Assembly: GCA_023418255.1 (NCBI GenBank)
Contig: JAEZZZ010000067.1
Coordinates: 1 to 21,141, forward strand
Reading direction: 5' to 3'
DNA from: Bacteroidota bacterium
Lineage (GTDB): Bacteria; Bacteroidota; Bacteroidia; Bacteroidales; Dysgonomonadaceae
DNA length: 21,141 bases
A program made the translations under genes and the position numbers. The notes beneath the pieces are model-generated. The model saw only the letters and a program-made list of their open reading frames with translations. It ran no database searches and was not told the origin of the DNA. Each line of letters begins with the position of its first letter. The stretch's first letter is position 1. This document shows, in pieces, positions 14,580 to 21,141 of the stretch.

Positions 14580-15860
14580 ATGAAAAACATATATTTAACG
14601 CTCTTGATACTGTTTTTATTTTCAATGAATCAAGCATTTCCGTCTGTGTATTATCAACAGACCGACACCACCTATCTTTTGCAGGGAAGAGTGTTAGGAG
14701 GAGATAGCAACAAATCGCTTTCAAACGCGAGCATTTCGGTAGAACATTCCAACGTTTCAAGCGTGACCAATCAAGATGGATATTTTGCTATTCGTGTGAG
14801 TGTTTCTGCCAAAAATAGCCGCCTTGTCTTCCGACATTTGGGTTACAACAACCTGTCGATCCCGATCGTTACACTTATCGACAAACCAAACTACCACATT
14901 GTGATGAATGCCAAATCGATACAACTTGAAGAGGTAGAGATTGTCGCCGGTGATGGACGTGAGATTGTGCGAAAAGCGCTGCATCGCATCCCCGATAATT
15001 ATCCCAATACGCCCAGCATGATGGTAGCCTTTTATCGGGAGCATGTCAAAAAGCGGAATCACTATATCTCACTGGTTGAATCCGTTTTAGATATTCATAA
15101 AAAATCGTATCGCTCTTTTTCAGACGACCAGGCAAAAATATATATCGGACGAAAAGCCACCGATATCTCATCAAACGACACCATTTTGCTTAAGTTTCAA
15201 GGGGGAATCAGCAACGCGCTGCTTTTGGATGTGGCAAAAAACCCCGAAATAGTTTTTGGTAAGGAAGGCGAAGACTATACTTTTAATATCGAGGGTTTTA
15301 TCAATATCGACAACAAGCCTCACTACAACATAGCTTTTGCACCACACGAAAGCATTTCGGATATCCTGTTTAGAGGAAACATGTTTATTGATGCCAGTTC
15401 GTACGCTTTTTCACGTATAGAATTCAATATGAATGTTGAAAAAAGAAAAGATGCCGCCAACATATTCATCCGACGCAAACCCTCGAAAATGAGAGTAGCC
15501 ATGTCGCACGCCAAATATATTGTCAACTATTTGGAAAAAGATGGAAAATGGTATTTCAATTACAGCAAAACGGATGTCGGTTTTAAGGTGCGATGGACAA
15601 ACCGCTTTTTCGGACTCTTTTCAACGCACTACACCATTGGTTCTGAAATAGCGATAACAGACAGATACAATCAGCCGATTGTTAAATTTCCACGGCGCGA
15701 ACGTATTCACTCAACCGATGTAATTGCCGAGAAAGTAGAATATTTCCAAGACCCTGAATTTTGGGGACAATACAACGTGATTCAACCGGATGAAGAGATA
15801 AGCAACGCCATTCGTAAACTCAGCGGAAAGTTGAGGCGGAGACAATTGAATGACGAGTAA
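14580..15860 (+). CDS. Exported protein with carboxypeptidase-D regulatory-like domain
   Basis: A 426-residue protein exported through the Sec pathway. The signal peptide is MKNIYLTLLILFLFSMNQAFPS (a start two codons earlier at 14574 is also possible). Residues about 38-105 form a CarboxypepD_reg-like beta-sandwich: Y-L-L-Q-G-R-V-L-G-G, L-S-N-A-S-I-S-V, V-T-N-Q-D-G-Y-F-A-I and R-H-L-G-Y. That is the domain found at the start of SusC/TonB-dependent receptors and of DUF5686-type proteins. There is no TonB plug or barrel after it. The rest (about 125-426) begins E-I-V-R-K-A-L-x-x-I-P-D-N-Y-P and A-F-Y-R-E, as in other Bacteroidetes periplasmic proteins of unknown function. The start was chosen from the promoter and the signal peptide. 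It is divergent from folP. Confidence 0.75.
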   Translation: MKNIYLTLLILFLFSMNQAFPSVYYQQTDTTYLLQGRVLGGDSNKSLSNASISVEHSNVSSVTNQDGYFAIRVSVSAKNSRLVFRHLGYNNLSIPIVTLIDKPNYHIVMNAKSIQLEEVEIVAGDGREIVRKALHRIPDNYPNTPSMMVAFYREHVKKRNHYISLVESVLDIHKKSYRSFSDDQAKIYIGRKATDISSNDTILLKFQGGISNALLLDVAKNPEIVFGKEGEDYTFNIEGFINIDNKPHYNIAFAPHESISDILFRGNMFIDASSYAFSRIEFNMNVEKRKDAANIFIRRKPSKMRVAMSHAKYIVNYLEKDGKWYFNYSKTDVGFKVRWTNRFFGLFSTHYTIGSEIAITDRYNQPIVKFPRRERIHSTDVIAEKVEYFQDPEFWGQYNVIQPDEEISNAIRKLSGKLRRRQLNDE

Positions 15861-15878
15861 CCGCTTTCCCATATAACA

Positions 15879-15903
15879 AACGAAAGAAATATCATTTTTC
15901 GTT
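15879..15903 (+). terminator. Weak hairpin, possible terminator before ptb
   Basis: AACGAAA (15879-15885) pairs with TTTCGTT (15897-15903), a 7-bp stem with an 11-nt loop followed by a T-rich stretch including a T7 run. It lies 19 nt after the preceding stop. The stem is AT-rich, so termination may be partial. Confidence 0.35.
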
Positions 15904-15925
15904 CTTTATTCTTCTATTTTTTTCG

Positions 15926-15933
15926 TTATTTTG
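15926..15933 (+). promoter_or_regulatory. Near-consensus -7 box before ptb
   Basis: TTATTTTG matches TAnnTTTG at seven of eight positions and lies 31 nt before the ptb ATG. No TTTG is found at the right distance upstream. This is the best promoter candidate in the 104-nt gap but is weak. Confidence 0.3.
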
Positions 15934-15964
15934 CATATTCATTCCTTATAATTAATACAGAATT

Positions 15965-16864
15965 ATGATTTACAAACTCTCTGGGCTTATAGAAAAAGCA
16001 AAAAGCAAAACCAAGCGAAAAATTGCCGTAGCGGCGGCAGAAGATGACGCGGTACTTAAATCGTTACAATCCGCCACACGCGATGGCATCGTGACACCTA
16101 TCCTAATCGGTGACAAGAAAGAAATAGAGAAAACAGCCGATACCGTAGGTTTCGATTTATCCGAATTCAAGATAATACACAATGAAAAAGGAGGTGCCGC
16201 ATCGGCACAAATAGCCGTATCGCTAATAAAAAATGGCGAGGCGGACGTCTTAATGAAAGGTTTCGTGAATACAGGAACGCTACTGAAGGCTGTGCTCGAT
16301 AAAGAAAAAGGGTTGCGCAAAGGGAACATCCTTAGCCATGTGGCTTTTTTTGAATCGCCCTATTATCACAAATTACTCTGCGTAACGGATGTAGCAATGA
16401 ACATCGCGCCCGACTTTGACACCAAAGTGCATATTCTGAACAATGCCGTGGAAGCATGTCACAAAATTGGAATTTCGAACCCCAAAGTTGCCATAGTGGC
16501 AGCCGTAGAAACAGTGAATCCAAAGATGGAAGCCACCATTCATGCCGCCATGTTAAAAACAATGTGCGAAAGAAAACAACTCAAAGGTTGCATTGTGGAT
16601 GGACCGCTGGCAATTGACAACGCCGTAGACAAACACGCCGCCGAACACAAAGGCATCGTAAGCGAAGTGGCAGGGGATTGCGACGTAATTCTCGTTCCTG
16701 ACATCGAGGCCGGAAACATCCTATACAAAACACTAAACTTTCTTGGAGGAGCCAATTCTGCCGCCGTTATTATGGGCGCTGCCGTCCCCATCGTTTTAAC
16801 ATCGCGCTCTGATTCCGAAACAAGCAAAATGCTATCCATTGCACTGGCAGCGGCCATGGATTAA
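15965..16864 (+). CDS. ptb: Phosphate butyryltransferase (PTA/PTB family)
   Basis: A 299-residue cytoplasmic enzyme converting butyryl-CoA (or a branched-chain acyl-CoA) and phosphate into acyl phosphate and CoA. Family features are K-I-A-V-A-A-A-E-D near residue 20, a D-V-L-M-K-G-F block near residue 95, D-V-A-M-N-I-A-P-D near 140, V-D-G-P-L-A-I-D-N near 217 and the C-terminal G-A-A-V-P-I-V-L-T-S-R-S-D-S. The length is normal. The butyrate kinase gene follows by 43 nt, so the pair makes ATP by substrate-level phosphorylation. True butyrate versus isobutyrate/isovalerate cannot be decided from sequence. No butyryl-CoA synthesis genes are in the window. Confidence 0.9.
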   Translation: MIYKLSGLIEKAKSKTKRKIAVAAAEDDAVLKSLQSATRDGIVTPILIGDKKEIEKTADTVGFDLSEFKIIHNEKGGAASAQIAVSLIKNGEADVLMKGFVNTGTLLKAVLDKEKGLRKGNILSHVAFFESPYYHKLLCVTDVAMNIAPDFDTKVHILNNAVEACHKIGISNPKVAIVAAVETVNPKMEATIHAAMLKTMCERKQLKGCIVDGPLAIDNAVDKHAAEHKGIVSEVAGDCDVILVPDIEAGNILYKTLNFLGGANSAAVIMGAAVPIVLTSRSDSETSKMLSIALAAAMD

Positions 16865-16907
16865 ACATCCAACGAACATTAGAAAAAACAACACAAACAT
16901 ATTTATT

Positions 16908-17987
16908 ATGAAAAGCGACATATCACGAATTTTGGTAATAAACCCGGGTTCAACCTCAACAAAAATTGCCGTATTTGAAAATGATAAAAGTATATTTTTA
17001 AAGACAATCCGCCATTCAACCGACGACTTAAAACAGTTTAAACGCATAACAGACCAATATGAATACCGCAAGGAAATCATTTACAAGGAGCTGAAAGATG
17101 CAGGTGTTGACCTCCACGGCATTCGCGTCGTTATCGGTAGAGGCGGCCTGGTTAAACCGATTGCATCCGGCGTATATCGTGTAACGGAGGAGCTAAAAAA
17201 AGATTTGATAGAATGCCGTATGGGTGAACATGCCAGCAATTTAGGAGGCTTGATTGCCGACGACATTGCCAAAGAGTTGCCATCGGCACAGGCATTTATT
17301 GCCGATCCGGTGGTGGTGGATGAGTTGGAGCCGCTGGCTCGTTTTTCGGGGCATCCGTTGTTTGAGCGCGTATCCATTTTTCATGCACTCAACCAAAAAG
17401 CCATTGCACGCGCGCACGCCAAATCGATAATGAAAAATTATGATGATTTAAATCTCATTGTTGCACATTTGGGTGGTGGAATTTCGGTGGGAGCTCATCG
17501 AAATGGGAAAGTTATCGACGTAAATCAAGCGCTTGATGGCGACGGACCCTTTTCGCCCGAACGTTCCGGCACGCTTCCGGTAGGTGCGTTGCTGAAAGCC
17601 GCTTTTAGCGGAAAATATAGCTACGAAGAGATGAAGTTGATGGTTAAAGGCAAAGGCGGAATGTGCGCTTATACCGACTCGAACAATGCCTACGAAGTGG
17701 AAAAAGCCGCTTTGGCAGGCGACAAGAAAAGCTACGCGGTGTTAGAAGCCATGGCTTATCAGGTGGCAAAAGAGATTGGTGCTATGGCAACCGTGTTGCG
17801 TGGAGAAGTGGATGCCATCCTAATTACCGGGGGAATTGCTAACAGCAAGTGGTTTTGCAACTTCATCATCGAACGCGTCTATAAGATTGCACCGGTATAT
17901 GTTTATCCGGGTGAAGATGAGATGGGCGCGTTGGCTGAAAATGCGCTATTGGTTCTTAAAGGCGAAATTCAAGCAAAAGAGTATTGA
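16908..17987 (+). CDS. buk: Butyrate kinase
   Basis: A 359-residue ASKHA-fold kinase converting butyryl phosphate and ADP to butyrate and ATP. The adenosine/phosphate loop is N-P-G-S-T-S-T-K at 12-19. H-L-G-G-G-I-S-V-G is the second phosphate loop, D-G-D-G-P-F-S-P-E-R-S-G-T-L-P is the characteristic Buk block, and I-L-I-T-G-G-I-A is the adenosine loop. The longer frame from 16839 would overlap the end of ptb; ATG at 16908 gives the usual family start (RILVINPGSTSTK) and the usual length of about 355. It is probably co-transcribed with ptb and ends at the terminator at 18031-18068. Confidence 0.92.
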   Translation: MKSDISRILVINPGSTSTKIAVFENDKSIFLKTIRHSTDDLKQFKRITDQYEYRKEIIYKELKDAGVDLHGIRVVIGRGGLVKPIASGVYRVTEELKKDLIECRMGEHASNLGGLIADDIAKELPSAQAFIADPVVVDELEPLARFSGHPLFERVSIFHALNQKAIARAHAKSIMKNYDDLNLIVAHLGGGISVGAHRNGKVIDVNQALDGDGPFSPERSGTLPVGALLKAAFSGKYSYEEMKLMVKGKGGMCAYTDSNNAYEVEKAALAGDKKSYAVLEAMAYQVAKEIGAMATVLRGEVDAILITGGIANSKWFCNFIIERVYKIAPVYVYPGEDEMGALAENALLVLKGEIQAKEY

Positions 17988-18030
17988 AAGAGGTGATTTT
18001 TTAACATTGTTTTATCTAAACTTTTTAACG

Positions 18031-18068
18031 AAACCGTCAACTCATTCATAAATCTTTGGCGGTTTTTT
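18031..18068 (+). terminator. Rho-independent terminator after buk
   Basis: AAACCGTCAA (18031-18040) pairs with TTGGCGGTTT (18056-18065), a 10-bp stem with one G-T wobble and a 15-nt loop, ending in T6 at 18063-18068. It lies 14 nt before the next ATG, so that gene must use a promoter overlapping the hairpin or rely on read-through. Confidence 0.75.
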
Positions 18069-18081
18069 CAAATTAATACAA

Positions 18082-19257
18082 ATGCACCTCTCTATTTTCA
18101 ATCCCGATCACGATTTGGCATTGGCAAATTTCTCGTCAACATACACGCCACCGACTTCGGCACGAAAGATGATGGAAGATATGGAGACGCTTCCTGTATG
18201 GTATGCCGAAAGTCCACATGTCGCGGTTTCTGACAAAAAGTATGATGTGCATGTGGCAGCAATAACGGAAAAACTATGTATTCGCCACAATCTTATTCCT
18301 TTTTCGGAAATGGCACAGCATCGCATCCGGCATATAGAGCCGTGGGGATGGAATCCGGCTATACGAAAAAAGTTTCTTGATGCAGGAGTGACAGCATCCA
18401 TCCTTCCCACATTGTCAGAAATAGAACAACGAAAAGAGTATTCCGGTCGCCGACATGCTGTGGCAATATTGCGTTTTTTGCAGGAAGAGGAGCCATCATT
18501 TTGTGGCGAATCTCACTATTTTAACAACATAACGGCACTCATTGCCTATCTTTCGAAAGAAAATAGAGATTATGTTCTTAAAATGCCCTATTCCGGTAGC
18601 GGAAAAGGATTAATCTGGATTAAAGGTGAAATCACATCGAAGCAGGCCGATTGGTGCCGACGCGTTGTCACTCAACAGGGAGGCGTGGTGGCAGAACCCG
18701 TATTGGATAGAATACAAGATTTTGCCATGGAATTTTTGATGCGCAACGGAACGGTTGAATTTGTAGGCTATTCGTTGTTCGACACGTCAGCATCGGGAGC
18801 ATACCTCGGCAACCGATTGCTTCGCGATGAAGATATTGAAAAAGTCCTTTCACAATACATTGACCGCACCATATTGCATTGGTTGCAACAGACACTCAAA
18901 GAGAGGCTGGTTTCACAATTTCCTCTATACAACGGATATTTAGGCGTGGATATGATGATTTGCAAGGAGAAAAACAATCGGTTTAGAGTGCAACCCTGTG
19001 TGGAAATCAACATGCGGATGAATATGGGCATGGTGGCGCATATCTTTCGCAAACGATGTATGCATGAAACAAAAAGCGGCATATTCCGCGTGACATATTT
19101 CAACAAAGAGCATCAAGCAATAAAAAATCATCATGCCATGCTCCGTAATTATCCCCTTGCGATACACCAAAGTAAAATTTTTTCGGGATATGTGCCTCTG
19201 ACAGCTGTAAATGAAAACACGCGATATGTGGCATATGCCATCGTTGCTGATTTTTGA
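18082..19257 (+). CDS. Uncharacterised ATP-grasp-like protein
   Basis: A 391-residue cytoplasmic protein without signal peptide. ATP-grasp features are visible in order: Y-V-L-K-M-P-Y with Lys167 as the likely ATP-binding Lys, the flexible Gly-rich loop S-G-S-G-K-G at 171-176, V-V-A-E-P-V-L-D-R at about 202-210, F-A-M-E-F at 214-218, and a metal-binding end E-I-N-M-R (Glu308, Asn310, Arg312) after L-G-V-D-M-M. ATP-grasp enzymes ligate a carboxylate to an amine or thiol through an acyl phosphate; the substrate here is unknown. The N-terminal F-N-P-D-H-D-L-A-L-A block (6-15) and H-I-E-P-W-G-W-N (84-91) are unusual and could form the acceptor site. I remember similar hypothetical proteins in other Bacteroidetes. 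No 5' promoter is clear. Confidence 0.75.
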   Translation: MHLSIFNPDHDLALANFSSTYTPPTSARKMMEDMETLPVWYAESPHVAVSDKKYDVHVAAITEKLCIRHNLIPFSEMAQHRIRHIEPWGWNPAIRKKFLDAGVTASILPTLSEIEQRKEYSGRRHAVAILRFLQEEEPSFCGESHYFNNITALIAYLSKENRDYVLKMPYSGSGKGLIWIKGEITSKQADWCRRVVTQQGGVVAEPVLDRIQDFAMEFLMRNGTVEFVGYSLFDTSASGAYLGNRLLRDEDIEKVLSQYIDRTILHWLQQTLKERLVSQFPLYNGYLGVDMMICKEKNNRFRVQPCVEINMRMNMGMVAHIFRKRCMHETKSGIFRVTYFNKEHQAIKNHHAMLRNYPLAIHQSKIFSGYVPLTAVNENTRYVAYAIVADF

Positions 19258-19272
19258 CAAGAAAAATATGAA

Positions 19273-19314
19273 AACCCGCAAATCTTCTTGCAAATCAAGA
19301 TAGATAAGCGGGTT
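19273..19314. terminator. Long bidirectional terminator hairpin between convergent genes
   Basis: AACCCGC (19273-19279) pairs with GCGGGTT (19308-19314). Inside, ATCT (19282-19285) pairs with AGAT (19302-19305) and TCTTG (19286-19290) with CAAGA (19296-19300) around a CAAAT loop. Small bulges interrupt it. It sits between the convergent ATP-grasp and M20 genes and can serve both. Confidence 0.75.
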
Positions 19315-19342
19315 CTTCAATATGAAGCATAAATGTTGTTGC

Positions 19343-20719
19343 TTATTTCTTTTTCATCTCTTCCACAAAATAGGTGTAGAATCGAGGAATCGTGCGAATA
19401 CCATTGTAGAACTGCTCCAACGGATAGTTTTCGTTGGGTGAGTGAATGGCATCGGAACCCAAACCAAATCCCATCAACACGGATTTAATACCCAATATCT
19501 TTTCAAACGTAGCAATGATGGGAATGCTGCCGCCGGAACGAACCGGAACGGGCTGTTTTCCATATACATCGGTAAATGCTTTTTCGGCTGCTTTGTATGC
19601 CGGAATATCGATAGGGCAAACGTACGAGGGACCTCCGTGCAAGGGCTCCACTTTCACTTTAACCGTTTTGGGGGCGATGCTTTCAAAATATTTCACAAAC
19701 ATTCGCGCAATCTTCTCATGATCTTGGTTGGGCACCAGGCGGCAACTTATCTTAGCATATGCTTTTGAGGGCAATACTGTTTTTGCTCCTTCGCCGGTGT
19801 AACCTCCCCAAATGCCACATACATCAAATGTGGGACGAATGCCGATGCGCTCGTTGGTTGTAAATCCTTTTTCTCCCCACACCTCTTCGATGTCTAACGA
19901 CTTTTTATACTCTTCAAGCGAGAAAGGCGCTTTAGCCATCAGCTTGCGCTCTTCGGCAGATACCTCCAGCACATCGTCGTAGAAGCCCGGAATCTGAATT
20001 CTTCCGTTCTCGTCAATGGTTTGAGCAATCATCTTAGCTAACACGTTGATAGGATTTGCCACTGCACCGCCAAAGATGCCCGAGTGTAAGTCAGCATTTG
20101 GGCCTGTTACTTCAACTTGCCAATACGATAATCCTCTCAATCCGGTTGTGATAGAAGGAATGTCAGGCGCAATCATTGAAGTGTCGGAAACAATGATGAT
20201 GTCCGCTTCCAACATTTGTTTGTGTTTTTTGCAGAATGCGGGTAAGCTGGGCGAACCCACCTCTTCTTCGCCTTCAATCAAAAACTTGACGTTACAAGGA
20301 AGCGTTCCCGATTGTACGAGATATTCAAACGCTTTGGCATGCATAAATCCTTGTCCTTTATCATCGTCGGCGCCGCGCGCCCATATTTTCCCGTCTTTCA
20401 CCACCGGCTCAAAGGGCTTGGTGTTCCACAGTTCAAGCGGGTCAACTGGCATCACGTCCATGTGCGCGTATACCAATACGGTAGGCAAGTTTTTGTCGAT
20501 GATTTTTTCGCCATACGTCACCGGGTTGCCATCTGTTTCCATCACTTGGGCTTTGTCGGCACCGGCCGAAAGAAGAATTTCTTTCCACTTTTCGGCAGCT
20601 TTGTACATATCCGGCTTGTGTTCGGGTAACGATGATATCGAAGGAATGCGAATCAACTCAAAAAGTTCATCCAAAAAACGTTGCTTGTGTGTCTCTACAT
20701 ACTTGTTAATTTCACTCAT
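19343..20719 (-). CDS. M20 family dipeptidase / metallo-hydrolase
   Basis: A 458-residue cytosolic zinc peptidase, probably cleaving dipeptides. Catalytic features: V-Y-A-H-M-D-V with His86 and Asp88, the bridging Asp119 in R-G-A-D-D-D-K-G, the E-E-E-V-G-S box with general base Glu152 and metal ligand Glu153, D-T-S-M with a further ligand Asp, the lid-domain L-H-S-G motif, G-G-S-I-P and I-H-S-P-N-E-N with the final His. The full two-domain (catalytic plus lid) length is normal for the dipeptidase branch. The open frame extends upstream to 20875, but ATG at 20719 starts the expected M-S-E-I-N-K-Y sequence and a -7 box lies between the two starts. There is no signal peptide from this start. Confidence 0.9.
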   Translation of the reverse strand: MSEINKYVETHKQRFLDELFELIRIPSISSLPEHKPDMYKAAEKWKEILLSAGADKAQVMETDGNPVTYGEKIIDKNLPTVLVYAHMDVMPVDPLELWNTKPFEPVVKDGKIWARGADDDKGQGFMHAKAFEYLVQSGTLPCNVKFLIEGEEEVGSPSLPAFCKKHKQMLEADIIIVSDTSMIAPDIPSITTGLRGLSYWQVEVTGPNADLHSGIFGGAVANPINVLAKMIAQTIDENGRIQIPGFYDDVLEVSAEERKLMAKAPFSLEEYKKSLDIEEVWGEKGFTTNERIGIRPTFDVCGIWGGYTGEGAKTVLPSKAYAKISCRLVPNQDHEKIARMFVKYFESIAPKTVKVKVEPLHGGPSYVCPIDIPAYKAAEKAFTDVYGKQPVPVRSGGSIPIIATFEKILGIKSVLMGFGLGSDAIHSPNENYPLEQFYNGIRTIPRFYTYFVEEMKKK

Positions 20720-20773
20720 AATATATTTTTTAGGGTTTGAATGCGTAAAACTACAAAAAAAACGAATGGATAA

Positions 20774-20781
20774 CAAAAATA
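20774..20781 (-). promoter_or_regulatory. -7 promoter box for the M20 dipeptidase gene
   Basis: The minus strand reads TATTTTTG, matching TAnnTTTG, about 55 nt upstream of the ATG at 20719. The IS5-type element ends at about 20810, only 28 nt further upstream, so the -33 region is the last native sequence before the IS. No clear TTTG is present there. Confidence 0.5.
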
Positions 20782-20809
20782 ATCGTGCTTTTTGTCTATA
20801 TAATATTAT

Positions 20810-21141
20810 GAGACCTTTGCAAGTAACCATTTTTTCTTGACAATTTCTCTCTTTTGGCTGATTACTATCCTCCAAAAGGGCACATTTTCGCCCAATGCTC
20901 TTATTTTGTGGCTAATTGACACTCCAAGTCCGGAGCTCGTTTTAAATTGTAACAATTGGCTTCCAAATGTGCTGTGTTGTGTTTTTTCAATGCCTCTGTA
21001 TCGTGCTGCTACCACGCCGAACCAACGCTTCATGCTCCCAAAAGTGCGCTCTGCCACATAACGTGTTTTGCTCACTAATTTGTTGAAGATCTTCTGCCAA
21101 TGTGTCAACGGGCGATTGCGGTGAGCCTTGTGTTGTATCCT
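20810..21141 (-). mobile_element. 3' end of an IS5-type insertion sequence (cut by window end)
   Basis: The element edge is placed at GAGACCTTTGC (20810-20820), a terminal inverted repeat sequence I associate with Bacteroidetes IS5 elements. The transposase reads inward on the minus strand from the window end. The other end, the other inverted repeat and the target duplication are outside the window, so the exact edge is not proven. Confidence 0.65.
20901..21141 (-). pseudogene. IS5-family transposase, C-terminal part, frameshifted
   Basis: From the window edge the minus strand reads RIQHKAHRNRPLTHWQK, FNKLVSKTRYVAERTFGSMK, RWFGVVAARYRGIEK, the typical C terminus of IS5-type DDE transposases with the final catalytic Glu in V-A-E-R-T-F-G. 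After the A6 run near 20981-20988 the open frame turns into an atypical sequence running to 20806. The neighbouring frame gives the expected end HNTAHLEANCYNLKRAPDL, stopping at 20901. A one-base insertion or two-base loss explains this. The catalytic Glu lies before the break, so partial activity cannot be excluded. The N-terminal part is outside the window. Confidence 0.75.

Noticed and set aside
16839..16907. Longer butyrate kinase starting inside ptb at 16839
   Set aside because: The added residues are not family-like; ATG at 16908 gives the standard start and length.
20046..20840. 264-codon plus-strand ORF opposite the M20 gene
   Set aside because: It is antisense to a well-supported gene, has no recognisable domain and ends in the IS edge; it is an opposite-strand shadow.
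20720..20875. Extension of the M20 peptidase to 20875
   Set aside because: It would run through the -7 box and into the IS5 element; the M-S-E-I-N start at 20719 is typical.
1..21141. CRISPR arrays, tRNA, rRNA or replication origin
   Set aside because: No regularly spaced repeats, no tRNA-like cloverleaf and no rRNA sequence were recognised by eye on either strand. RecF here is not accompanied by dnaA, dnaN or DnaA-box clusters.

Overview
The window looks like a chromosomal segment from an anaerobic member of the Bacteroidales. The evidence is the core gene content (DUF4827 lipoprotein next to a phosphoglucosamine-mutase-type enzyme, sigma-54 activator-lptE-secG cluster, folP-cdaA-recF-DUF721 cluster), the near absence of Shine-Dalgarno sequences, and the repeated Bacteroidetes promoter signature (-7 box TAnnTTTG, in two cases with a -33 TTTG 19-21 nt upstream). 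The genus cannot be fixed from the sequence alone.

Layout. (1) 1-2600 is AT-rich and eroded. It holds a bidirectional-looking terminator, a minus-strand DUF4377 lipoprotein gene broken by one missing base in its signal peptide, remnants of two different transposases (690-1230 plus, about 1312-2385 minus), and a 35-bp imperfect direct repeat. (2) 2612-8611 is a plus-strand core block: DUF4827 lipoprotein, phosphohexose mutase (glmM type), a PlsC-like acyltransferase, then a tight operon of a receiver-less sigma-54 activator, LptE, a conserved hypothetical protein and SecG, closed by a strong terminator. (3) 8757-9525 is a separately promoted outer-membrane beta-barrel candidate. (4) 9579-11054 is a minus-strand AbiE toxin-antitoxin/abortive-infection pair in which both genes are broken. 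(5) 11210-14391 is a compact minus-strand operon folP-cdaA-recF-DUF721 with its own promoter. (6) 14498-15860 is an exported protein with a carboxypeptidase-D regulatory-like domain, transcribed divergently from folP. (7) 15965-17987 is ptb-buk, which makes ATP from acyl-CoA. (8) 18082-19257 is an uncharacterised ATP-grasp-like protein, convergent with (9) an M20 dipeptidase at 19343-20719; a long hairpin separates them. (10) From 20810 to the window end lies the 3' end of an IS5-type element whose transposase is frameshifted.

How the genes work together. The core blocks serve envelope building (amino-sugar precursor supply, phospho- or amino-lipid acylation, LPS export through LptE, protein export through SecG) and folate, c-di-AMP and DNA maintenance. 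The accessory parts are mostly decaying: one lipoprotein, both AbiE genes and three transposases all carry inactivating changes.

Most informative observations: the AbiE pair has three independent lesions (a 5-bp tandem duplication in the antitoxin, a homopolymer slip in the toxin, and loss of a catalytic Asp). The DUF4377 frame is restored by a single base. A perfect 9-bp inverted repeat abuts the -7 box of the sigma-54 activator gene. Promoter positions show that several longest-ORF starts are too far upstream. I did not find a convincing, intact, undescribed multi-gene system.
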